From positions 4,763,501 through 4,827,500 of the forward strand of contig NC_081822.1 of the NCBI RefSeq assembly GCF_030704535.1: a stretch of DNA of 64,000 nt, read 5' to 3'. The translations under genes were made by a program, and so were the position numbers. Shown in pieces: positions 48,906 through 62,049 of the stretch (positions within the stretch are counted from its first letter, which is position 1; every line of letters starts with the position of its first letter). The notes below the pieces were generated by a model. The model did no database searches. It had not been told where the DNA came from and saw only the letters and a list, made by a program, of their open reading frames with translations. The DNA is from Vitis vinifera (lineage: Eukaryota; Streptophyta; Magnoliopsida; Vitales; Vitaceae).

Positions 48906-51900
48906 CTAATCTTGGGATGAGGAGAATGGAGCACAGCAGCAAGAGATATCAATTCCAGCAACTTCCATGGCATTGCAAACCCATTCAGGGACGTCACCCT
49001 TGGGGAACTATACAACACAGGATCAAAACAAAAGTTTGAAGAGCAATGTATTAAATATACCCTGAGCACAATTTAAATAATCACAGAAACAAATAGACGC
49101 TCAGTTCTAACCATACATCAGAACCAAATTGATGTCACAAAATCTAGGGCGCGTGAGCATGCAACACAACCTATTACGTTTTTACACCATTCATACCTCA
49201 TGTGGGATCTATGCACACTAAATATCACATTGATTGAGTGGATATTAATCACCTTTTGATCCACAAACAAACATTTCTTCAAATGAAGAAGAATAAAAAT
49301 TAAAAAAATAACCAATTTGGAGCATTGAATTAACAGGACAGATCTAAGCCTCCAATCAACTTTATATTAGGCATGCAAGAAAAGGATCCCACATGAAATT
49401 ATGAAAGGAGAAAAAATAGCATCATTATACTAGGTGTAATTTCGTCCCATATAATATGTAATGAAGAATATAGAGCCATTTTCAGCCCATGTACCATTTT
49501 CTGCAGAAACTCGCATACAAACCTGCAGAGAAACAAAACAGAATATTAAAAAAAAAAAAAAAAAGGCAATGAATAAAATTGAGGAAATTGATTACCATAG
49601 CCTAATTATCGACATGAGGTTCTCAGCTAAATGAAAATAATCATCTAAGAAAATGATAAAAATTAAAGGATAAAAAATAAAGAAAGTGAAAGGTGAACAT
49701 ACTCTGGAAATCTCTCTTGTATTATTGATGAGTGGAGATCTCTGCTAAGCTGCAATTTTGAAAGAATTTAATTTCATATATAAATGGGACAATGAAGCAC
49801 AAAAACTAATATCTGGAAAGCCTATATTTGTACCTTCATCATGTAATACAGATTGTGATATGACAGAAGCTGAGATCCCATTGCGTCTTTTGTAACAAGG
49901 CAATGGATATAGGCCCTTGTATAGTTCTTGCAGACCTACAGTTAGAATGAAAACGATGCAAGATGCATAAAAACAGCGATTTACAGATTAGTAATTCAAG
50001 CCAATGAGCACTGCATTGGAAGCATACCATACACATGCATGCAGGATCAATAGGACGAGTATCATCAGCCATTGCCTTGTGTTTGAGTTTCAGTACTCCC
50101 TGTATGAAGATTTAAACATTAGTATAGGAGTCAAGAAAGAGGGGAAGCAGGGTTATTTGAGTTAAATTTTCTAGTCATAACTAGAGGTGATTGCACTCTG
50201 CACGAAAATATTTTTTATCGACATTAGACACAAACTGGGCTGAATACAAAACATCAGTTAGTGTCACATTTTGTGTAAATCATTTATTCTGCAAAAAGCT
50301 TGTTAGTTGCAATTTCAAAAGTAAAAAAAATGGAAAAAAGAAAAATTCATTAACAAGAGGAGTTGCGAGAAGAATGAATTCCTTTCTAGGTAAGCCTGTG
50401 AATGTAACTTGAGGCCAGAAAATACTTAAGGCTTCATTTTTTGTGTCTTCAACAAGACAATTTTCAAGATGATATAATGTTACATAAAAGTACACACATG
50501 GTATATTTCATGTCAAGACATTTAACAGGAACAATTTTCCAACAATGAATTGTATGAATCAAACCAAGCAAACACACCCCAAGCAAGACAACAACTGAAA
50601 GCATAACAGTTTGCACGGTTCAAGGGAACCTTGGTGACCAAATGACTCAACATGATCAGTCACTAGGATGATCAAACCAATATGCATATTTGACTTCAAG
50701 AAACAAGGACCCAGTCCATTGTCAAACAAGGAAAGAGGGTTCTGGTGGAATTCTGTTGTATATAGAGAACCCAGGTAAAATGAAAATTTATCATCAGAGT
50801 GATTCAAATATCAAAATAAAACAAGTGTGTGAATCTGCTAGCAATAAAACCTATCTTCTACTGCTTTGCTTGATAACTAGACAAGTCACTTAGTCATTTA
50901 AAAGCTTCACATTTTTCAGGATCATTTGAATAGGATAACCACTAAGCAGGCAGTAGAGGAAGAATAAACACAAGAATTTAAGAAAAAATCGTTTGTATTA
51001 TTAGTTTTACCTATTCAAACAGCCTCTGTGATTAGTGGTCATAGTGAATGGAAGTGCTAAAGAATGGGGTAAAGCAACCAGAGGTTTAACACAAGGAGAC
51101 ATACTCTTTCTTCATTCCTCTTCACCATTGCATCCGACGTTTTAAGAAGGATGTTGTTGCGAGGGGAGAAGAGTGGTTTTTCGAAAGGCTTCTTAGTGGA
51201 TAGGAGTAGGACTAGAGCATGACATTTGCAATATGCAGATGACACCATTTTTTTTTTCTAGAGCTTATATGGAAGATTTGCAAAATATCAAACTAATCTT
51301 GTTGGTTTTTGGGCACATATCAAGACTTAAAATCAATTTAGATAAAAGCACTCTCACCGGTATCCCTATGAATCAGAATCAAACCACAAGATTGGCATTA
51401 ATGCTTAAATACAAAGTCTTTGACTGACCCTTATCCTACCTGGGTCTCCCATAGGGGAACCCAAAGGCTGGCGCTTTTTGGATCCGGTGATAAATAGAAT
51501 TTAGTGAAAATTTGATGGATGGAAAAAAGCTATTTTGTCATTATGTGGAAGAATAAGTTTAATAAAATCCTCCTTGTCTCACATTCCTATCTATTTCCTC
51601 TCTCTTTTCAAAATTCCATCATCAGCGGTGTTTAAGATTGAAATTTTTTTTGAAACAATTTAAGATTGAAAATTGCAAAGGGATTTACTTTGGTTAGGGG
51701 TAGGAGAAGGTAAAAGCGACCATCTCATTAGTGGGGACCTAATAAGCAAGCCTAAGGCGGAAAGAGGTCTAGGGTTTGGAAAGATTATTCTGAGAGCCCT
51801 CTTAGGGAAGTGACTTTGAAGATTTCCCAAGGAAAGTTCCACTTTTTGGCATTGGGTTATATTAAGTATCTCTGGAACACACCCCAATGGGTGGGATGCC

Positions 51901-54900
51901 AACATTATAGTATGGTGATTGCATTGTTACCCCTAGATGATCATTGCACAAATTTTTTAGTATTTCCCTAGATATACTTGTTTTGCGATAGGTGATGATG
52001 AGACAAGAATTCATTTTTGGAACTCTTCCTCTTATCTATCCCTAACACTCTTCCTCTTATTTTTGGAACCTAAAGTCTCGTCGTAAACTCACTACTTTGG
52101 AGATTGAGGACCTAGAAAGATGTATGTCCTCTCTCACTCATTTGTACTTGTCACCATCTATTACAAATGCAAGAACTTGGTCATTATCTTCTTCAAGCTC
52201 ATTTACGGAAACGTCTTTCCTCTTAGCCTTATCAATCTATCAAATTTACTTCCTTTCTCTCTAGCTAATTTTATTTGGAAATCTAAAGTCTTATCTAAAG
52301 TTAAGACCTTTGCTTGGCTAGTGGCCAATAAGAAGGTCAATCCTAACGACATGAAACAAATGAGAAGACCTTACAAAGCCCTTAGTCCTGACTATTGTAT
52401 TTTGTATAATGGGAGTGGATAATTAGTTAATCTTCTTTCTTTACATCGTCCATTGACTTTGGGGCTATGGTATAGGCTATGTAGACTAGACCAACTTAGA
52501 TTGAGGTTCTCCCAAGAATATTATATGACATAATGACCATTTTCTTTAGGGGTTTGGGAAGCACCACCAGAGGCAAAGATTCATGGCAAATGGTTTGTCT
52601 CATCATAATTTGGATTATGTGATAGAAAAAAAATATAAGGATTTTTTAGGATAAATGAAGGACCTTCAAAAACACTATAAGATTTAATTCATTTTTATTC
52701 CTCTTTTTAGGGCCTTTTGTTCACAACCTTTAAAGTCACTCTTCTCAATGTTGTTCAACTTGATTGGTATGCCATAAGTAGATCATGTTTGAATAGTAAG
52801 AAAATGAGCATTGATTCAGTTTCTTTTTTAAGGAGATGTGTTACATGGAGTGATGAGTTGCTTTATCTTGCATATCCTCATGTGGTAGTACTATGATGTA
52901 TGGGTCTCCCTTGTATATTGGAGAAAGTTCAATCATATATTCTTTTTATCAGCTTTTTGTAAATTTAGGGAGAACTCAACATCCTTCACATGTATTCTTT
53001 ATCCATATCAATGCATATTTTGTTTTTATTGAAAAAAAAAAAAAAAAAATTTTGTAAGTAAGACACAATAACTTATTAAAACTCCAAACCTCAATAATGT
53101 TGTCAAATACAATTCCCACAAGTTTTTAACATATTTCATGAGAGAAGTCATCACCTCGGGTACAAGAGCTGTGCCAAACCGAGCCGTACGAGTAGGATAA
53201 ACACAGTCATACATGTCAGCGCCTAAAGCGCTGCAAACTACAATATCCAATGGATAACCAACACCCTGAAAAAATACAATAAAACCATGATAAATGAATG
53301 TTCAATAAATCAATAATCTCATTTAAATAATAAATTTTTCTAGTCGAAATTTTTTTTTTTTTAGAAATTAAGGGCCAAGGAAATATAAATAAATATGTGA
53401 CGTAGTTCATAAAAAAATAGCAAACAAAAAATTCATAATACAGTATTGAGTAACTTTTTACAATTTTTATTTTTTAAAATTCAACTCTTTCTCAAAAACA
53501 TTGCATATTTGAAACCTCATTTATCTTTTAGGGTATTAAATTTTAACACCAAATTTTCCTTTTAGGAGTTTTTCTAACTATTACAATTAATAATCATCTC
53601 TTCTCTTTTAGAGAGCCTTAAATTTCTATGTATTAACTTTTGACCACATCAATTATTTTTGGATTTATAAGTCATAAGAAATCAGAGGGTGGACTTAATT
53701 TGTATTCAGGAGACGAAAATGCAATTTATGACGGATAGCATTACGAGAAGTTTAGGCTCTGGGAGATTACTAGATTGGAAAGCTGTGAATGCGGAGGGGG
53801 CTTCAGGAGGAATTTTTATATGTTGGGATAGAAGGTCTTTGGACATTATAGATTGGGAGGAAGGACAGTTTACATTATCTTGCAGATTCCGAAACGTAGA
53901 AAATGGGGTTGTCTGTGTTTTTACAGGAGTGTATGGCCCTTTCTCTAAAGTGGAAAAGGATGTTTTATGGGAAGAGTTTGGGGCGATTAGAGGGCTGTGG
54001 GAAGACCCCTGGTGTTTAGGGGGGGACTTTAATATCACTTTGTTTCCGAGGAAAAGGAGTAGACAGAGGAGAATTAGCTCAGCAATGAGGAAATTTGCTG
54101 AAATTGTGAATGATCTTGGGTTGGTGGATCTTCCTCTTCAATGGGGAGAATGTACTTGGAATGGGGGCCAAAATAATCAGACTTGGGCTCATTTGGACAG
54201 GTTCCTTGTGTCTCCTAGCTAGATAGACCAATTCAGTGGGATTAATCAGTGTAGACTGCCCCGTCCGGTATCCGATCATTTCCCAATTATGTTAGTGGGG
54301 GGTGGGATAAGACGAGGCCCGACTCCATTCAGATTTGAAAATATGTGGCTTAAGGCTGAGGGCTTCAAAGAGCTTGTGCGCAGCTGGTGGCAAGGAATTG
54401 ATGTTAGGGGCAGTGCTAGTTACAAGTTGGCTACTAAGATGAAGGAAATCAAACAGAAACTGAAAGTCTGGAATAGAGAAGTCTTTGGTAAGCTGGAGTG
54501 CAACAAATTTGTAGCCTTGCAGCAAGTGGAATTCTGGGATAGGGAGGAAAATGAGAGAGTTCTGACTATGGAGGAAACAGAGCTGAAGAAAGAGGCAAAA
54601 GAAAATTACAGAAAATGGGTGATTATGGAGGAAACTCACTGGAGACAGCTCTCAAGGGAAATATGGCTAAAGGAGGAGGATAGAAACACGGGGTTCTTTC
54701 ATCGCATGGCAAGTGCTCACCGTAGAAATAATTCTTTGGAGAGAATTAAGATCAATGGGGAATGGTTTCTAGAGGAGTAGGAAATTAGGGAAGGAATTGC
54801 TAATGCGTTTAAAAATTTTCTCTCGGAAGATACAGGGTGGAAGGCAGATATTGGGAGACTCCAGCTTGATCAGATCAGCCATCAAGAGGCTGAGAATTTG

Positions 54901-57900
54901 GAGAGGCCATTTACAGAGGATGAAATCCATGCGACTCTGATGGAAATGAATGGGGATAAAGCCCCTGGCCCGGATGGCTTTACTCTGGCTTTTTGGCAAA
55001 GTTGTTGGGAGTTTATTAAAGAGGAGATTCTAGAAATGTTCAAGGAATTCTACGAACATAGCTCTTTCCTCAAGAGCCTTAACAATACTTTCTTGGTATT
55101 GATCCCCAAGAAAAGTGGGGTTGAGGACCTTGGAGACTTTAGACCCATTAGTCTCCTAGGGGGGCTTTACAAGTTATTGGATAAAGTGCTAGCTAACAGA
55201 TTGAAGATAGTAGTTGGAAAGATGGTCTCTACTTCTCAGAATGCCTTTGTGAGGGGAAGACAAATCCTTGACGCTTCCTTAATTGCAAATGAAGTGATAG
55301 ACTCGTGGCAGAAATGAAAAGAAAAGGGCCTTATATGCAAACTGGATATAGAAAAAGATTATGACAGTATCAATTGGAAGTTTTTGTTGAAGGTGTTGAA
55401 AAAAATGGGTTTTTGGCCTAAGTGGGTGGGGTGGATGTGGAACTGCCTATCCTTAGCTAAATTTTCAGTGTTGGTTAACGGTGTGCCTACAGGTTTCTTT
55501 CCTAGCACTAAAGGTCTTAGACAAGGAGATCCCCTGTCTCCTTATCTCTTTGTTATGGGAATGGAAGTGCTAGATGTTCTTATTAGGAGAGATGTGGAGG
55601 GGGTTTCTTATCAGGGAGTAACATAAGGGGTGGTAGTGAACCTCCTTTGAATATCTCTCACTTGTTTTTTTATGACGATACAATTATATTCTGTGAGGCC
55701 AGAAAGGATCATCTAACTCATTTAAGTTGGATTTTATTCTGGTTTGAAGTGGCGTCAGGCCTAAGGATTAATTTAGCCAAAAGTGAAATCATTCCAGTTG
55801 GAGAGGTGGTGGAGATGGAGGAGTTGGCTGTTAAGTTAGGCTGCAGGGTGGGGTCCTTACCTTCTTAGTACTTGGGTCTTCCTTTAGGGGCTCCCAATAG
55901 AGCGCCTTATATGTGGGATGGGGTGGAAGAGAGAGTCAAGAGGAGAATAGCTCTTTGGAAACGACAATATATTTCTAAAGGGGGAAGAGTCACTTTAATA
56001 AAAAGTACTTTGGCTAGCATGCCAATCTACCAAATGTCTATCTTCAGAATGCCCAATATTGTTGTTAGAAGGCTTGAGAAAGTGCAAAGGGACTTTTTGT
56101 GGGGAGGGGGAAATATGGAGGGGAAAACTCATTTGGTAAATTGGGAGGTGGTATGTACAAACAAGAATAAAGGTGGGCTAGGCCTTAGGAAGCTAGCTAT
56201 GTTGAACAAAGCTTTACTTGGCAAGTGGATATAGAGGTATGCTTGTGACAAAGATAATCTTTGGAAACAAGTGATTAAGGTGAAGTATGGGCAGGAGGAT
56301 TTTGGTTGGAGGCCAAAGAAGGCTAATGGGGCGGTGGGAGTAGGGGTTTGGAAAGAGATTTGGAAAGAATCAGATTGGTGTTGGGATAACATGGCTTTCA
56401 GAGTAGGGAAGGGCAACACGATCAGATTTTGGACAGATGTGTGGTATTCAGAGTCAGCGTTGTCCCAAAGTTTTCCTCATCTCTTTGGTATGGCGGTTCA
56501 AAGGAACTCAACGGTTGAGGAAATGTGGGATCAAAATTCGGGTCAAGGAAATTAGAATCTAAATTTTTTGAGGGATTTCAATGATTGGGAGCTGGAGTTG
56601 GTTAGGGATTTTCTCCATATATTGAGGGGTCACAAACCCTCTTTGGAAGAAGATTCAGTCCTGTGGAGGAAAGGAAGAAGAGGTCAGTTCAGGGTCAAGG
56701 AAGCTTATAGTTTGTTGGCGAGGTCTGATGATACAGGCTTTCCATCAAGGAGCATTTGGGTGGCAAGGGTGCCAACTAAAGTTGCTTTTTTCGCGTGGGA
56801 GGCGACATGGGGGAAGGTGCTCACTTTGGATAGACTTCAAAGAAGAGGGCTACAACTTCCAAATCGCTGCTTCCTGTGTGGTTGTGAGGAAGAAAGTGTA
56901 AATCATATCCTTATACATTGTACAGTGGTTAGAGCTCTATGGGATATTGTTTTTGGTTTAGTTGATGTGAAATGGGTTTTTTCAGAAACTGTAAAGGAGG
57001 TTTTAGCTAGCTAGAGGGGCTCGTTTGTGGGAAAGAAAAGGAAAAAGATTTGGGACGCCATTCCGTTGTGTATTTTTTGGACGGTGTGGAAGGAGAGGAA
57101 TAGATTAGCTTTTAGGGGAGGTATGTTGAACGTGCAGAAGTTAAAGAATTTTTTTGTATGTAATCTGTGGAGTTGGGTCAAATTGTATGTAGGTGAGGAG
57201 GCGTTCTCCCTTATAGGCTTCCTAAAGTGGATAGCTTCCATTTAAAGGGAGGTGTTTCTTTTTTTGTTGTTGTTTTTTGAGGCCTTAGCTGCCTTGTATA
57301 CTCCCTGTATACCTAGTGGCATTGTGCCTTTTGAATGAATATTCTTTACTTATCAAAAAAAAAAAAAAGTCATATATCTATAAATACCGTACAATAGAAA
57401 CATAATAATCTCTCTAAATTATATCTATAAATATTGTACAATAGAAACATAATAATCTCTCTAAATTAATAAATATCCATTGATCAATAAATTAATATAT
57501 TATTTATTGATCAATAAATCAATAACCTTGCTAAGATAATAATTTCTCTTAGTCCTAAGAGTAATATTTTGTAGGGGTTTTACTGTAGCCTGTGTCACAA
57601 TATCAGGAAAAGAAAGAATAGCCTGCAATTCATACAAATTTGAGATGATTTGAGTAGAGTATATCTTGAAATGATAAAAGTCATTTGTACCATTACATAT
57701 CGAGGCTTATCGTCTGGCAAGGCAGCAGTACACTGAGCAACAACACGCCAAAATGAATTTTTATCTTCACCACCTGAAAGACCACCAATAGCATAGCTGT
57801 CGTGGAAGTAAATTCAGTTAAATCAGCTCCATGTATGGCAGAACAAATTTATTGTTTTATAATCATGATTAAATCTGTACGAATTTGGACAAGATGTCCA

Positions 57901-60900
57901 GCAATTTCAGAGAGTCTGAAATGTTATGCAACTGAATAACATACATAATGAAATTGAACAAATGTCTGGCAATTTCAAACACAACAAATCTAAAATATTA
58001 TATGGTTAAATGAATTTAATAACAACAAAAAGAAGTAACAGTCATTATAATAATAACTACCATAATGAATACCATTATTTTATTACACAGTCAAGGTGGT
58101 TATATGCTTTCTCTCTTTTTGAAATGATTTATAATTATTAAAAAAAGAAAAAAACATGTGATGAAATTGATCACATCCATATGAGCATCATAAACATGCC
58201 AAAAATGTAGTTGTAGAAGGAGAAATAAAAATCCATTTAACTAGTGAGATAGAAAAGCAAACTGAAGCAGATTGAATATCTAGAACACTGTAAAGTGTCT
58301 CAGTACTTAATAAGTCTGAACCCCAGCATCATTAATCAAAGGCAGCATAACATACCCAGGTAATTTCCGATCTACCAGGCCCCTTACGCAAATATCCCTG
58401 ATAACAATATGTAGCAAAATTGTAAGGTAGTGGTAGGGGTGTTAGCTGAAGAAGAAGTAAAAAGATAAATAACACCATTGAGAACAGCAAGAAGATTACA
58501 GATTAAACTGAATTTTACCTTAGCACAGGATCTAAACCACCTTGTACAATACCAAATAAATTCTGCTCTTCTGGTCTCTTGTGGGCTGTTCTTCATGAAA
58601 ATCAATATAATAGTAGAAAATGCTAAGAAACTGGTTTAGAAGCATGAGTAACAAGGAATAATAACAAGACATGTTTAAAAAAGATTAACTGGAAAATTTA
58701 TCACGGAAGACTGGTAGATCCAAAAAAGAAAAAGAGTCGATACATGCAAACATACTTAAATAACCCATGGAAAATTGGATCCAAGATCATGCAAACATAC
58801 TTAGCATGCTATGGCATCAGCCTAAACTCCATAGCCCAAAAAAATGTCAAGTTTAATGAACCTAGGCTGGTACAAGGGGATGCAACTTGATGGTTACAGC
58901 TTGGATTGATTGTGTATGGACATAGATTTGTAACTTTTCCCTATTTGTGCAAGGGACATATGTGATATTTATTTATCAAATATATTCACCTGCTATACAT
59001 CTGTCTATCCAACGAAGAGTGCGATACATAGCCTCCTCAACTCGTGGGCCAGTAATGGTGGTTCTCACTACATCATCAAGAGCCATAATGATATCTGCAC
59101 CAATTCTATTCTGAAAAAGGAGTTGGTAGAACATACAAACGTATAGGATATTAGAGATCAAAGAACCAAAGGAACAAAAGACGGCAGTTATTACAACAAA
59201 TGAGCTCTGGAAATATTTATGCCATGCTTTTGACGGTCCCTATGCTTTAATTGCTAACCTTGTAAACTACTAGAGCCATTTGGAATGTGATAGCAGTAAG
59301 GATGAAAGCATGAACATAGGTGGTTAGATTTTATGGAAATTTCGGATGAAAATTCTGGAAAAGATTTTTTATGGGACCAAAAATTCAACGAAACTCATGG
59401 AAATGCCAAAAAAAACTCAAAAGTTACTTTTTTTAAGAAAATAACATATAAAAGTAATAAACTAATTAAATTATATATCAAACTACTATTTATTGAAGTA
59501 ATAAATTAACAAAACATTAAAAAACTTATTCAAGTCCAAACTGAAAAATTCGTAAGTCATAAACAATCAACTTATATAACAATCAAATTAAATTGTATAA
59601 AATATGAATTAATACTTAAATTACACTAGTTAAACAATTAAATTCAAATAAATGTCAAACTAATATTTAAATGGGACAATATCAAACTAATTGAAGTTAT
59701 TGAATTCTATACAGAAAAAATTAAATTGTAAAAACAATAAATCATATGTTATATATCAAACTGAAAAATGATTTATTAAAAAAAAATGGAAGAGGTCTTT
59801 ATAAATTAAATTACACTGTTTTTTCATATACCTCTAAGGATCCAATAAATAAGGTAGCCCTAGGTATACTTGGAGCTAGATTTTAAATTTAAATGATATT
59901 TTTTATTCTATTGAAGAAACATAAAAAAAAAAAAAATAAGATATATATATACACAAGAAAGATTTTTACAACTTTAATGTTAAATTGTATAAATTGTGTA
60001 TATAGGTCAGAAACTGCAATTTACTTCAGCTTAAATATTATCCCATTTAAATATAGTTTAATATTTATTTTAATTATTTAATAGTTTGATTTTAATATTA
60101 GTTTCAATTTTTTATCTAATTTAAGTTAACTTTAATATAAGTTAATTGTTTATAAATTATAAATTTATGACTTCGTACTTTATATATTTTATGTTTAATT
60201 AGTTTAATATTCAATTTAAATATTAGTTTGATATATATAATTAGTTTCTTCCTTATATATATATATATATATAGATATATTGTTTTCTTAAAATAAAAAT
60301 ATTATTTCTTAGAATTTTTTTTCCAACATTCCATAAATTTTGATCAATTCCTCCCATTGAAATTTTTTTATACACAAGAAAGATTTTTACAACTTTAATG
60401 TTAAATTATAATTAAAAAAATTAAAAAAAATCCAATCATATAAGAAATTAGAATTCACTTCTATAACACATTTTTAGAAAAAAAAATGATTATCTTAATT
60501 TTCTTTTAATAATCAATTTTTTTGTTTGATATATAATTTAATTTAATTGTACATATAATATACAGTTTATCATTATATAAATTGTGTATATAGGTCAAAA
60601 ACTACAATTTACTTCAGCTTAAATATTATCCCATTTAAATATAGTTTAATATTTATTTTAATTATTTAATAGTTTGATTTTAATATTAGTTTCAATTTTT
60701 TATCTAATTTAAGTTAACTTTAATATAAGTTAATTGTTTATAAATTATAAATTTATGACTTCGTACTTTATATATTTTATGTTTAATTAGTTTAATATTC
60801 AATTTAAATATTAGTTTGATATATATAATTAGTTTCTTCCTTATATATATATAGAGATATATTGTTTTCTTAAAATAAAAATATTATTTCTTAGAGTTTT

Positions 60901-61164
60901 TTTTCCAACATTCCATGAATTTTGATCAATTCCTCCCATTGAAATTTTTTTTCATAATTTTCGTCTAATATTTTCATCCTTTAATACAACACAAAATGTA
61001 TAAAAAATTGATATTTACATGAGCCAAAAATTTGGAAATGTAGGAATTACGTAAATATGATAACGCCTAATGATTAAAAAAAAAAAAAACAAAATAAATG
61101 TGCCTACTTGGATTTGAATCGATTCCTCAGGTGTTAAGAGCATTGGCTTTCCATCAACTGGTGA
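48906..61164 (-). CDS. QTRT1: Queuine tRNA-ribosyltransferase catalytic subunit 1 (TGT/QTRT1), 5' partial
   Basis: Eleven in-frame exons: 61164-61108, 59110-58990, 58585-58519, 58397-58356, 57796-57691, 53265-53155, 50099-50028, 49935-49834, 49749-49703, 49522-49495 and 49007-48906 (TAG stop). Upstream exons, with the N-terminal barrel and its first catalytic Asp, lie beyond the right edge. The enzyme swaps guanine-34 for queuine in tRNAs with GUN anticodons; in other eukaryotes it works with a second subunit, QTRT2. Visible marks: [30 protein letters not shown], the region with the nucleophile Asp and [12 protein letters not shown], and the zinc site CMCMVC with a His about 30 residues later in SYHNLYYMM. 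The C-terminus is intact. Introns are GT-AG and swollen by LINEs. Identity is firm and I saw no disabling change. Confidence 0.93.
51010..53049 (+). mobile_element. Decayed, 5'-truncated LINE in a QTRT1 intron
   Basis: Plus-strand translation with several frameshifts and stops gives remnants of L1-type reverse transcriptase: [19 protein letters not shown] near 51040-51100, then YLGLP-like, [20 protein letters not shown] (about 51515-51570) and GLGFGK/LLGK-like segments. A poly-A tail at 53032-53049 closes it. It is antisense to the host gene. The left limit is approximate. It is much more degraded than the next LINE. Confidence 0.8.
53677..57366 (+). mobile_element. Nearly complete LINE (L1-type) with 8-bp target duplication, non-functional
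   Basis: An AAGTCATA duplication lies at 53669-53676 and 57367-57374, and the element ends in poly-A. It starts inside the endonuclease domain (QETK, then GGDFNI near 54020 and SDHFPI near 54268). Reverse transcriptase follows with [40 protein letters not shown] and the FYDDTIIF active-site box (about 55660-55690). A zf-RVT domain with [18 protein letters not shown] comes next (about 56860-56930). In-frame stops fall at 54220, 54778, 55315, 55866, 56232, 56552 and 57012, and a one-base frameshift near 55620. It lies antisense in a QTRT1 intron. Confidence 0.93.
57372..57467. repeat. Tandem duplication, unit about 48 bp, beside the LINE
   Basis: Two units, each containing GTACAATAGAAACATAATAA and TCTCTCTAAAT, lie side by side directly after the LINE's target duplication. 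They differ by a couple of bases. Confidence 0.9.
59950..60950. repeat. Direct duplication of about 380 bp in a QTRT1 intron
   Basis: Copy 1 (59988-60370) and copy 2 (60576-60950) both run from TATAAATTGTGTATATAGGTC to CTCCCATTGAAATTTTTTT, with about 95% or higher identity by eye and a TA-repeat length difference. A further 38-bp segment (ACACAAGAAAGATTTTTACA...) sits just before copy 1 (59950) and again just after it (60370). About 165 bp of AT-rich spacer lies before copy 2. Confidence 0.9.
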
Positions 61165-62049
61165 CTGAAGCAAGAAAATAAAGTCATCATTACAAGCAAC
61201 ACAACAATATGAACTCTAAATTCTTGGCATTCAAAAGAAGAAATAAGTGAACAAGAGAAATCTAATAAAGTTAAAATCTAGTAAAACTATAGCAAATTGA
61301 TTAAGCATTCACAAGATGGCACACCATTTTAGACACAAACATTGATGGCTAGCATAAACGGAGATGAACATAAGGAAAATGAATATTTTGAAAACACAAG
61401 AGAATTTCCTAAATCTTGGAAAAATTATCTCAAAATATCGAGAGGAATGAGAAGCCCTTAATATGTTTGTTGGCAAGAAAAAAGAGTGCTCCCACAAATT
61501 TCCCTCTACTCATTCATTTGGTTAATTGAAAAAATTATATATTTATATATATGAGAAAAATGATCAAATATATATATATATATGAGAAAAATGATCAAAT
61601 ACATGACCAATATGATTCACTTTTTTATATTGTGCAATTATACAAATATTGTCCAAAAGAGGAGAAACTACCCCTTTTTACCTTAAAAACAAGTTTTTTT
61701 TTTTTTGATAAACACCTTAAAAACAAATTATTGGCAATCATAAATATAAAAAAAAAAGGTATTTTTACAAGGTTAGCATTGTGTGAGTATATTGTTAGCA
61801 GTCCTAACCTGGGTATTGTGAAATCCCTTTGGCTCGTCCAAACCAAGTGTCTAAGGGTACTAATTTCCTTAGGACCCTACCTACCATTCCTAGTGAGCCT
61901 CCTAACCTAGCTACCAAGTGCCCTGTTAAAATAGAGTTATCATCATTAGGTGGTATTCGTATAGAAAGTCCTTTTCCCTGTAAAATGGTTGGAGTTCAAT
62001 TAGTTTTAAATTCTACGAATGTTAAGGTGGTCAAGGTTAATTATTGCTT
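61165..62049 (-). other. QTRT1 intron, unassigned part
   Basis: This lies upstream of the first visible QTRT1 exon, past a good CTTCAG acceptor. It contains a small (TA)n and a duplicated GAGAAAAATGATCAAATA segment near 61550-61600. The plus-strand frame at 61829-62083 has some protein-like composition but no family I recognise; it may be an eroded transposon piece. Confidence 0.4.

Noticed and set aside
51660..51905. Minus-strand 81-residue frame
   Set aside because: It is the antisense shadow of reverse-transcriptase remnants in the plus-strand LINE.
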